Shown: positions 1-6,318 of the stretch, piece after piece
Numbering within the stretch: position 1 is the first letter of the stretch
How the letters are laid out: the number at the start of each line of letters is the position of its first letter
Assembly (NCBI GenBank): GCA_003131985.1
Contig: PKWH01000119.1
Coordinates: forward strand, 2,765-12,703
DNA from: Acidobacteriota bacterium
GTDB taxonomy: Bacteria > Acidobacteriota > Terriglobia > Acidiferrales > UBA7541
Direction of reading: 5' to 3'
DNA length: 9,939 nucleotides
Made by a program: the position numbers and the translations under genes
The notes under the pieces: generated by a model
What the model saw: only the letters and a program-made list of their open reading frames with translations
What the model was told of the DNA's origin: nothing
Database searches by the model: none

Positions 1-716
1 TCCACGCTGCCTTGCGCCACTCCAAGGAGCGCTCCCATTTTCAGCTCAGAAATTTTGCGCTCGTCGAGAATCTCGACAGAAAGTCCCACTTCTTTCGCCA
101 TCGCCTCGGCGCGTACCGCCAACATGCTGGGGGTAAGGCGGTTGGAAGGTTCGTTGATCAGATCGCGGGCGAAATTCTGCGACTCCGCGAGCACCCGGCC
201 GTGCAGGATTGCGGCGGCAAGGTTGGCGCCCAGGCCGGCGTCAAAATTTGCGAGCGACACAGTTTGGATTTCGCGGTCCGGCTTCTTGTCCGTATGGTAT
301 TTGTTCGATTCGAAATCGGCGGCGATCAACCCTTCCACCACCGCTTGCGCTGCGTTTGGTCCGCGCTCGCCTTCCTGTGTGACGAACACGAATTTCTTTA
401 CTCCGTGCGATTTCAGGTAGCGCAGCGCCGTGCCGGCAATTTTTCGCAAATCCGAGGTTGCAAATTTGCCCGGCTTTCCCGCTCCCACCAGCAGCAGGCG
501 CTGGGCCCCGAGCCCTTCGGGGAAATGAATGAAGACAAGTTCGAGCGCTTTGCCGGTCAGCTCCCCGCTCTCTACGAGCGAGGCAAGCTTGCCGTTCATG
601 GCGCGGTCGATTTCGCCACCCACGCCTTCGAGCTTGTTTTCCTGGTCAAAAATATAGGTAACGAGCGCATCGGTAGAAATAGAAGCAAACGGCTGAGTCT
701 CCAATTGTATCTGCAT
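1..716 (-). CDS. pepA: Leucyl aminopeptidase (M17 family), C-terminal part beyond window
   Basis: Translating the minus strand from the ATG at 716-714 gives 238 residues that stay open to the left edge, so the 3' half is missing. M17 enzymes are hexameric, cytosolic, two-metal aminopeptidases of about 500 residues that remove N-terminal amino acids such as leucine during peptide turnover. The visible part is the N-terminal macro-like domain (roughly residues 1-165) and the first stretch of the catalytic domain. The latter carries the family motif NEPSN at residues 188-192 and ends in MGALLGVAQGS, which in this family lies shortly before the metal-binding segments. The metal ligands themselves are outside the window, so catalytic competence cannot be judged. 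An AAGGGG stretch lies 3 nt before the ATG. The gene begins 15 bp after the smpB stop on the same strand, so the two are probably cotranscribed. Confidence 0.93.
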   Translation of the reverse strand, partial: MQIQLETQPFASISTDALVTYIFDQENKLEGVGGEIDRAMNGKLASLVESGELTGKALELVFIHFPEGLGAQRLLLVGAGKPGKFATSDLRKIAGTALRYLKSHGVKKFVFVTQEGERGPNAAQAVVEGLIAADFESNKYHTDKKPDREIQTVSLANFDAGLGANLAAAILHGRVLAESQNFARDLINEPSNRLTPSMLAVRAEAMAKEVGLSVEILDERKISELKMGALLGVAQGSV

Positions 717-731
717 GTTCCCCTTTTTAAT

Positions 732-1229
732 TTATCGCCGTCGCGAGCGGAAGATCGCTTCGCTGGCTTCTCGTTTAGCTTCTTTTTGCCGTTCGGATTC
801 ACGGCGATCGTGGAACTTCTTTCCTTTTGCCACCGCCAATTCGCATTTTGCTATGCCGTCACGGAAATAAATCTTTGTGGGCACCACGGTCATGCCCTTT
901 TGCTGGGTTTGCACCAAAAGCCTTTCGATCTCGCGCCGCTTAATCAGCAGCTTTCGCTTTCGAAGTGGGTCGTGGTTGCGAAAGCCGCCGGGCAGATACT
1001 CCGGAATGTGACAGTTTACCAGCCAAGCCTCGCCGCCGCGAATTTCCGCATAGGCATCCCGCAAAGTTCCTTTGCCTTCGCGAAGCGTTTTTACTTCGGT
1101 GCCAACCAGCACCAAGCCCGCTTCCAGGCTATCGAGCAAATGGTAGTTGTAGGAAGCGGCGCGATTCTGCGCAACAATTTTGACCCCTTCGTGTTGAGAT
1201 TTGTTGGCGTTCGATTTCACGCCAACCAT
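732..1229 (-). CDS. smpB: SsrA-binding protein SmpB
   Basis: SmpB binds tmRNA and delivers it to stalled ribosomes in trans-translation; it acts in the cytoplasm. The 165-residue product has the family's conserved parts in order: VKIVAQNRAASYNYHLLDSLEAG near the N-terminus written in family terms as the K-x-I-A-Q-N-R start, then LVGTEVKTLREGKGTLRDAY, then the GFRNHDPLRKRKLLIKRREI core, and a basic C-terminal tail (KGKKFHDRRESERQKEAKRE) that in other SmpB proteins enters the mRNA channel. The frame can be extended upstream to a TTG at 1247, adding six hydrophobic residues, but the ATG at 1229 gives the usual family length and start. No strong Shine-Dalgarno is seen before it. It is divergent from the secretin gene and followed closely by pepA. 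The tmRNA gene itself is not in the window. Confidence 0.96.
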   Translation of the reverse strand: MVGVKSNANKSQHEGVKIVAQNRAASYNYHLLDSLEAGLVLVGTEVKTLREGKGTLRDAYAEIRGGEAWLVNCHIPEYLPGGFRNHDPLRKRKLLIKRREIERLLVQTQQKGMTVVPTKIYFRDGIAKCELAVAKGKKFHDRRESERQKEAKREASEAIFRSRRR

Positions 1230-1370
1230 GATAGCCGCCGCAAGCAATGCGCCGCAAGTCGCAGATTTCGCCCGGTTTCACAAGAGAGCGTATGATTTTT
1301 CACATTGCTTTGAGCGAAACCCACACTTGATTCGTCTAATGTACTTACGCAGCACAACACGGACCATTTC

Positions 1371-1399
1371 TTGCTGCATCTTATAGCGGGTGCTAAACT
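1371..1399 (+). promoter_or_regulatory. Candidate sigma70-type promoter for the secretin cluster
   Basis: TTGCTG (1371-1376) is followed after 17 bp by TAAACT (1394-1399), preceded by TG one base upstream, which makes an extended -10 element. This predicts transcription starting near 1405-1406 and a leader of about 31 nt that contains the GGAGGA ribosome site at 1425-1430. The -35 matches consensus only partly, so this is a candidate from pattern alone. Confidence 0.4.
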
Positions 1400-1436
1400 T
1401 CTCGAAGACACAGGGAACCCGCGCGGAGGAACCTTT

Positions 1437-3740
1437 TTGCGCCGATTAGGATATTTGTCGCTGTTGCTGGTCGTGGCTTCGTTCGTGGCCGGCTGCCCGA
1501 AATCCGGTGCGGGTTCGGACTATAGTGCCGGCCGTAAGGCCGAGAATATTCAGGACTATGACACTGCGCTGGTTCACTACGAACGAGCTCTCCGCCAAGA
1601 CCCTGCAAACGCCGAGTATAAGCTCCGCACCGCGCAAATGCGCTATGAAGCCGCCATGGCCCACGTCCAACAAGGCCAGGTAGCTCAGAAGAGGGGTGAT
1701 CTCCAGCTCGCACTGGGTGAATTCCAAAAGGCTCAGATGATCGACCCTTCTAATTCCGCGGCGGATCAAGAAGTGAAGCGAACCCTGGACCTGATAGCGC
1801 AAAGCGAGGCGCAGAGCCCAAAGCCCGTCAATCCAGCCCCTCAAGAGGATGACCAGTTACTTTCGGGGCCTCCCGAGTTGAAGCCACTTTCGCGCGAACC
1901 AATCAATATGAAGATGACGAATGATGCGCGCGTAGTGTATGAAACGGTCGCAAAGCTTGCGGGCCTGAGCGTGGTTTTCGATCCCGATCTTACGGCGAAG
2001 CGGATCACGATTGAGCTGCCGAACGTATCCCTAGAGCAAGCCCTTGACACCGTGTCACTTGCAAGCAAGACTTTCTGGAAAGCGGTGACGCCGAACGTAA
2101 TTTTTGTGGCGCAGGACCAGCCGCAAAAGCGCAAGGACCTCGAGGACGAAGTTGTTAGAACATTTTACCTGTCGAACACGATTACCCCGCAAGACTTGAC
2201 CGAGATCGTGAATGGGTTGCGTCAACTGCTTGATTTGCACCGTCTGCAGCAAGTGAACGCGCAGAATGCAATCGTCATCCGCGACACGCCCGACAAGCTG
2301 GCGCTGGCGGCGAAGATCATCCGGGACATCGACCGGTCGAAACCTGAAGTATTGATTCACATTCAGGTCATGACGGCGAGCAGAGACCGACTGCGCGACC
2401 TGGGCGTTCTTCCCGGCCAAAGCATCGCGGTTGCGTTCACTCCCCGCACAAGTCTTCAGCCAAACAACACCACTACTACCGGTACCGGCACGACTACGAC
2501 GACGGGTACGACGACCACTACCCCCCAAGTGACGCTGAACTTATTGAAGCAAGTGGGCTTTCAGGATTGGAGCATCACGCTGCCAGGGGCACAGGCAAAT
2601 GCCATTTTGACCGACAGCCAAACGAAAATTGTACAGGATCCAGAAATACGCATAACCGACGGACAAAAGGCAACTCTGAAAATCGGTTCGCGCGTTCCCG
2701 TGGCAACGGGAAGCTTTCAGGCGGGCGTTGGAGTGGGCGTCACTGGCTCCGCGGGCGTCGTGAATCCATTGGTTAATACACAATTTCAGTACATCGACGT
2801 GGGCGTGAACATCGAGGTGACACCCCGAGTACATCCCGACGGCGAAATCAGCATGAAGCTGACGGTGGATGTTTCTCAAATCACCGGCACCAGCAACATC
2901 GGCGGAATCAATCAGCCGGTCATCGGCCAGAAAAAAGAGGAAGCTGACATTCGCTTGAAAGAGGGCGAGGTAAGCGTTCTTGGCGGACTGATCGAGCGAA
3001 CAGATACAAAGCTCATCAACGGCATTCCGGGGCTGGGCGAAATTCCCGCAATCCGCTATTTGTTTTCGGACAACAGCCATGAGGTCGAGGAAGACGAGAC
3101 TTTAATCGTTTTGACACCTCATGTCATTCGGCTGCCTGCGTTTTCTGCTAGCAATCTCCGTTCGATGGCAGCAGGTACAGACTCGAACGTGCGCGTTTAT
3201 CACGAAGATTCTGAAGTGATGCCCGAGGGTGGACCGGCGCAACCTGCGGCTGCGGTGGTCGCTCCGACGCCGGCCGTTGCTCCGGCGGTCATGGTTCCGA
3301 CTTCCGCACCACAAGCAGGAACTGCCGCTGCGCGACTTCACTTCGAGCCCGCGGCAACAACGATGAAGGTGGGCGACACCACAACACTGGGCCTTGCGGT
3401 TTCAAATGTGAACGATCTTTACTCTATTCCTCTTCTGGTGCACTACAACCCGGCTGTGATTCAAGTGGAAGAGGTCCGCAACGGAGGATTTCTCTCAGGC
3501 GGAACGCAGGAGATTGCCATCGTGCAACGAATCGACTCCCAGCGCGGCGAAGTGGTTGTCTCCGCCACGCGCCAACCCAACACGCCGGGAATAAACGGCA
3601 CTGGGACGCTGCTGGGCTTCGTTATCCGCGCCATTGCACCGGGCAACTCGTCGCTGCAAATATTGCAAGTGAATGCGCATGACTCGCAGCAGCGGACGAT
3701 TCCGATGGTGTCCGGAGAAGCCACGATTCAGGTGCAGTGA
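1437..3740 (+). CDS. gspD: Secretin lipoprotein (GspD/PilQ family) with N-terminal TPRs and C-terminal cohesin-like domain
   Basis: Secretins form the outer-membrane channel of type II secretion and type IV pilus machines. I chose the TTG at 1437 because GGAGGA lies 6 nt upstream and it places a clean lipoprotein signal at the N-terminus (Arg-Arg, hydrophobic core, lipobox VAGC with Cys20). The same frame opens at a TTG at 1371, but that would bury the signal. Of 767 residues: TPR-like repeats about 30-115, a secretin/TonB short N-terminal domain about 156-227, one N1-like domain about 239-306, a Thr/Gly linker about 344-363, and the secretin barrel to about 568. The barrel holds VSVLGGLIERTDT, IPGLGEIPAIRYLF and TLIVLTPHVIR. 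An Ala/Pro linker (about 598-633) leads to a cohesin-like beta-sandwich (about 633-767). The pseudopilin that follows overlaps its stop. Pilotin, ATPase and platform genes are absent nearby. GspD versus PilQ role is not settled by sequence. Confidence 0.9.
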   Translation: MRRLGYLSLLLVVASFVAGCPKSGAGSDYSAGRKAENIQDYDTALVHYERALRQDPANAEYKLRTAQMRYEAAMAHVQQGQVAQKRGDLQLALGEFQKAQMIDPSNSAADQEVKRTLDLIAQSEAQSPKPVNPAPQEDDQLLSGPPELKPLSREPINMKMTNDARVVYETVAKLAGLSVVFDPDLTAKRITIELPNVSLEQALDTVSLASKTFWKAVTPNVIFVAQDQPQKRKDLEDEVVRTFYLSNTITPQDLTEIVNGLRQLLDLHRLQQVNAQNAIVIRDTPDKLALAAKIIRDIDRSKPEVLIHIQVMTASRDRLRDLGVLPGQSIAVAFTPRTSLQPNNTTTTGTGTTTTTGTTTTTPQVTLNLLKQVGFQDWSITLPGAQANAILTDSQTKIVQDPEIRITDGQKATLKIGSRVPVATGSFQAGVGVGVTGSAGVVNPLVNTQFQYIDVGVNIEVTPRVHPDGEISMKLTVDVSQITGTSNIGGINQPVIGQKKEEADIRLKEGEVSVLGGLIERTDTKLINGIPGLGEIPAIRYLFSDNSHEVEEDETLIVLTPHVIRLPAFSASNLRSMAAGTDSNVRVYHEDSEVMPEGGPAQPAAAVVAPTPAVAPAVMVPTSAPQAGTAAARLHFEPAATTMKVGDTTTLGLAVSNVNDLYSIPLLVHYNPAVIQVEEVRNGGFLSGGTQEIAIVQRIDSQRGEVVVSATRQPNTPGINGTGTLLGFVIRAIAPGNSSLQILQVNAHDSQQRTIPMVSGEATIQVQ

Positions 3741-4282
3741 TCGAAATGATCGGGATTTTCAGCCTTCAAGTTCTTCGCGGATCCCCGCGGCCGCGCTTAT
3801 CAGCATCCGGAATTTCCGGGCGCACGCGACCAATCGCCGCAGGCATGACGCTCATCGAGCTGATCCTTGCTTGTGCGATTCTTCTGATCTTAGCGACCGC
3901 GGCGATACCATTAGCGCGGGTCACAGTGAAAAGGCACAAAGAGGATTCCCTTCGTTACGACCTGCGGCAAATGCGTGACGCTATCGATCGCTACAAAGAT
4001 GCGGCTGACAAGGGTCAAATTCAAGTTCAGGCCGGCACCGAGGGATATCCGCCGGACTTGCAGACGTTAGTTCACGGCGTCGCGTTGACTGGGGTGACCG
4101 GCAAAAATATTCGGTTTCTCCGCAGAATTCCAATCGATCCAATGACGGGGACTCAAGATTGGGGATTGCGCTCCGTTCAGGACGATACCGATTCAGGTTC
4201 CTGGGGCGGCCAAGACGTCTTCGATGTATTCACTAAGTCATCGGGAACCGCGCTGAACGGAACAAAGTACTCGGACTGGTAA
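3737..4282 (+). CDS. GspG-like type II secretion pseudopilin
   Basis: This looks like a pseudopilin that is cut by prepilin peptidase and assembles into the periplasmic pseudopilus. The cleavage motif is AAG|MTLIEL at residues 36/37, with Glu at +5 of the mature protein, followed by a hydrophobic helix (LILACAILLILATAAIP). Position +1 is Met where Phe is usual. The mature part of about 145 residues has GspG-like landmarks: an amphipathic helix with LRQMRDAIDRY, a YPPDLQTLV segment, IPIDPMTGTQDW in place of the classical DPWGNPY loop, and a C-terminal DVFDV...KYSDW region that in GspG binds calcium. The GTG at 3737 overlaps the secretin stop as GTGA, suggesting translational coupling; ATG at 3746 is an equally possible start. 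Either gives a long leader (33-36 residues), and no clear Shine-Dalgarno is visible. Confidence 0.87.
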   Translation: MIEMIGIFSLQVLRGSPRPRLSASGISGRTRPIAAGMTLIELILACAILLILATAAIPLARVTVKRHKEDSLRYDLRQMRDAIDRYKDAADKGQIQVQAGTEGYPPDLQTLVHGVALTGVTGKNIRFLRRIPIDPMTGTQDWGLRSVQDDTDSGSWGGQDVFDVFTKSSGTALNGTKYSDW

Positions 4283-4302
4283 GCGCGGATGGGAGTTGGG
4301 TA

Positions 4303-4737
4303 ATGATAAGCCGGGATAAATGCAAAACGGATCGCGTTAGCGGCGGTTGGAGAGCGCAGCGCGGATTCACCATGATTGAATTGATGGTCGTGATCGCAAT
4401 CATCATGATCCTCGCTACGATTGCCGCCGGGAACTATCAAAAGTCAGTTGTGCGGGCCAAAGAAACGACGTTGCACACCGACCTGAAGGTTATGCGCGAT
4501 GCAATTCAGCATTACACGGAAGATAAAGAAGCGGCGCCGACTTCACTCGATGATCTGGTGAGCGCGCATTATATCGGGCAGATTCCGAACGATCCGATAA
4601 CGGGTACGAAAGACTGGGTTACATCTTCGGAAGATTTGGACGTAAGCCCCGAACAAAGCAGCTCGGGAATCACTGACGTGCATTCGTCTTCTGACAAGAT
4701 CTCCCCCTTCGAGAATGATCCTTACAGCTCGTGGTGA
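4303..4737 (+). CDS. Second GspG-like pseudopilin (prepilin-type N-terminal methylation domain)
   Basis: The 144-residue product has a 21-residue positively charged leader ending RAQRG, then the canonical N-methylation motif G|FTMIELMVVIAIIMIL with Glu at +5, so it should be a prepilin peptidase substrate inserted in the inner membrane. The mature part (123 residues) resembles the preceding gene: LKVMRDAIQHY matches LRQMRDAIDRY, IPNDPITGTKDW matches IPIDPMTGTQDW, and both end in YSxW. This suggests an old tandem duplication. The C-terminal half is Ser/Asp-rich (DVHSSSDK region), in line with a metal-binding GspG tail. A GGGAG at 4291-4295 sits 7 nt before the ATG, and the gap to the previous gene is 20 bp, so the three genes probably form one operon. 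Which of the two pseudopilins is the major subunit cannot be told from sequence. Confidence 0.9.
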   Translation: MISRDKCKTDRVSGGWRAQRGFTMIELMVVIAIIMILATIAAGNYQKSVVRAKETTLHTDLKVMRDAIQHYTEDKEAAPTSLDDLVSAHYIGQIPNDPITGTKDWVTSSEDLDVSPEQSSSGITDVHSSSDKISPFENDPYSSW

Positions 4738-4742
4738 CGAGC
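4727..4742 (+). terminator. Short hairpin spanning the pseudopilin stop codon, possible weak terminator
   Basis: GCTCGT (4727-4732) and ACGAGC (4737-4742) form a perfect 6-bp stem with the 4-nt loop GGTG. The TGA stop at 4735-4737 lies within it. No T-tract follows, so a classical intrinsic terminator is unlikely. It may instead protect the mRNA 3' end or be chance. Confidence 0.25.
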
Positions 4743-4826
4743 CGACGCTAGGTATTGAATGCGGCGCTGATTTCGCGCTGAGGGCAACGAACGCATGGCG
4801 CTGAAAAAATTGGTAGTCCGGCAGAT

Positions 4827-4855
4827 TTGACCGCATCGCGCACATCCGCTATCAT
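4827..4855 (+). promoter_or_regulatory. Sigma70-type promoter of tRNA-fMet
   Basis: TTGACC (4827-4832) and TATCAT (4850-4855) are separated by exactly 17 bp, close to the housekeeping consensus, just ahead of the tRNA gene. Only five bases (GTTTT) separate the -10 box from the mature tRNA 5' end, so transcription would start at or within a base or two of that end. Confidence 0.7.
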
Positions 4856-4860
4856 GTTTT

Positions 4861-4937
<77 letters not shown>

Positions 4938-5059
4938 TTCCTTTTCTTCTGCGTTCCCTGCTGTGTCCTTGAGCCAGCCGTCTTCCAAAATTTCGCGAGA
5001 AACTCCATCGCCATTGCCGTTATTAGTTTGCCCCGCCAATTCAAGCGGGCGTACGGAGG

Positions 5060-6166
5060 CTAGGTCCCGGTGTGTGCGCGGAGAATTCGGAGCATGCGTC
5101 GCAGTGGCTCGGCAGCGCCCCAGAGCAACTGGTCGCCGACGGTAAATGCCCCGAGAAATTCGGGTCCGAGATTCAGCTTGTGGAGTCGGCCGACGGGAAT
5201 GTCGAGCGTTCCCGAAACGGCCGTGGGTGTGAGGCAGCGAACGGTCGATTCTTTATCGTTGGGGATCACGCGCACCCACGGGTTTGCCGCAACCAGCATC
5301 TGCTCGATTTCCAGGAGCGGAACGTCTTTCTTTAGCTTGATGCAGAGCGCAGAACTATGGCAGCGCATGGTTCCGATGCGGACACAAATGCCGTCAACGG
5401 GCACGGGCGGGTCGAGCCCCAGGATCTTGTTAGTTTCGGCTATACCTTTCCATTCTTCTTTGGTCTGGCCGCCGGACATATCTTTATCGATCCAGGGAAT
5501 CAAACTTCCGGCGAGCGGCACGGCAAATTCTCGGACGGGCAACGAGCCGGAACGCTGTGCTTCGATGACCATGCGATCGACTTCGAGCGCATTCGCGGAT
5601 GGAGTTTTTCGCGTAGGGTCGGTGATGCACTCCATCTGCTTCACCAGCTCCAGCATTTTTGCGGCGCCGGCGCCGGATGCTGCCTGATAGGTCATGGTTG
5701 TGATCCACTCGACGAAGCCGGCTTTCAGCAGCGCGCCGATACCCATCAACATCAAGCTGACGGTACAGTTCCCGCCGACAAATGTGCGAACGCCATGCGC
5801 GAGCCCGCGTTCGATCACATCCGCGTTCACAGGGTCGAGAACGATCACGGAGTCGTCGCTCATACGCAGAGTGGACGCGGAATCGATCCAATATCCCTTC
5901 CAGCCGCTCTGGCGCAGCGGCGCATACACTTCGGTTGTGTATTCACCGCCCTGCGAACTAAGCAGGACATTGCAACTCGCAAGGTCACGGAGGTTCGTCG
6001 CGTCCTTGAGGGCCGCTCCGTCACCTTCTTTAGGCGAGGCTCCGCCGATATTAGAAGTGGAAAAGAAAACAGGCTCGAGACCAGCGAAGTCGTCCTCCTC
6101 CCGCATCCTCTGCAGGAGAACGCTGCCGACCATTCCTCGCCAGCCGATGAATCCAACTCGCAACAT
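5060..6166 (-). CDS. asd: Aspartate-semialdehyde dehydrogenase, E. coli-like class
   Basis: Asd reduces aspartyl-4-phosphate to aspartate semialdehyde with NADPH, the branch point to lysine/diaminopimelate, threonine and methionine; it is a cytosolic dimer. The 368-residue length equals that of the enterobacterial enzyme. The nucleotide-binding motif GFIGWRGMVGSVL is at residues 5-17 and the catalytic cysteine is Cys134 in VGGNCTVS. TYQAASG carries Gln161, and substrate-binding Arg263 and the active-site His270 lie in VRIGTMRCHS. Other near-identical blocks to E. coli Asd are PLAGSLIPWIDK, EEWKGIAETNKIL and FTVGDQLLWGAAEPLRRML. All expected residues are present, so it should be active. The ATG has GGAG 4 nt upstream. 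It is transcribed towards the tRNA gene. The 152-bp gap from the upstream gene suggests its own promoter. Confidence 0.97.
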   Translation of the reverse strand: MLRVGFIGWRGMVGSVLLQRMREEDDFAGLEPVFFSTSNIGGASPKEGDGAALKDATNLRDLASCNVLLSSQGGEYTTEVYAPLRQSGWKGYWIDSASTLRMSDDSVIVLDPVNADVIERGLAHGVRTFVGGNCTVSLMLMGIGALLKAGFVEWITTMTYQAASGAGAAKMLELVKQMECITDPTRKTPSANALEVDRMVIEAQRSGSLPVREFAVPLAGSLIPWIDKDMSGGQTKEEWKGIAETNKILGLDPPVPVDGICVRIGTMRCHSSALCIKLKKDVPLLEIEQMLVAANPWVRVIPNDKESTVRCLTPTAVSGTLDIPVGRLHKLNLGPEFLGAFTVGDQLLWGAAEPLRRMLRILRAHTGT

Positions 6167-6232
6167 GAATCTCCGGAGGTCGCTTAGTTTACCTTGTTCC
6201 GTTGCGTTTTTTTGGACAGCGATGCGGCCTAA

Positions 6233-6253
6233 GAACGATTTCGTTCCACTATA
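6233..6253 (-). promoter_or_regulatory. Candidate -10 box with adjoining inverted repeat upstream of asd
   Basis: On the minus strand TATAGT (6253-6248) matches five of six -10 consensus bases, but no good -35 is visible. Immediately downstream is the inverted repeat GAACGA-AA-TCGTTC (6246-6233), perfect 6-bp arms with a 2-nt centre, which would cover the start of transcription. It could be an operator. The GAAC half-sites recall a LexA box but are spaced 6 rather than 4 bases apart. Confidence 0.3.
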
Positions 6254-6293
6254 AGTTCTATCTCGTCCTTAAGGCGGGCGGCTCACCTCAACG

Positions 6294-6314
6294 CGTGCTG
6301 CGTGCTGCGTGCTG
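6294..6314. repeat. Tandem heptamer repeat, three copies of CGTGCTG
   Basis: CGTGCTG occurs three times head to tail (6294-6300, 6301-6307, 6308-6314), and a degenerate fourth copy (CTTGCTA, 6315-6321) runs into the stop codon of the neighbouring minus-strand gene. It may be a small variable-number array. Nothing in it suggests a gene or a terminator. Confidence 0.85.
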
Positions 6315-6318
6315 CTTG

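Noticed and set aside
1230..1247. Six-residue upstream extension of smpB from a TTG
   Set aside because: It adds a hydrophobic start not typical of SmpB, and the ATG at 1229 fits the family length.
12..1295. Long plus-strand open frame (427 codons) across the left end
   Set aside because: It lies antisense to pepA and smpB, whose minus-strand products match conserved families; its own translation shows no recognisable domain.
5032..5049. CCCGC/GCGGG hairpin as terminator for asd
   Set aside because: The stem is only 5 bp, the loop is 8 nt and no T-tract follows on the minus strand.
5357..6187. Plus-strand open frame of 276 codons
   Set aside because: It is the antisense shadow of asd, whose catalytic motifs are all on the minus strand.
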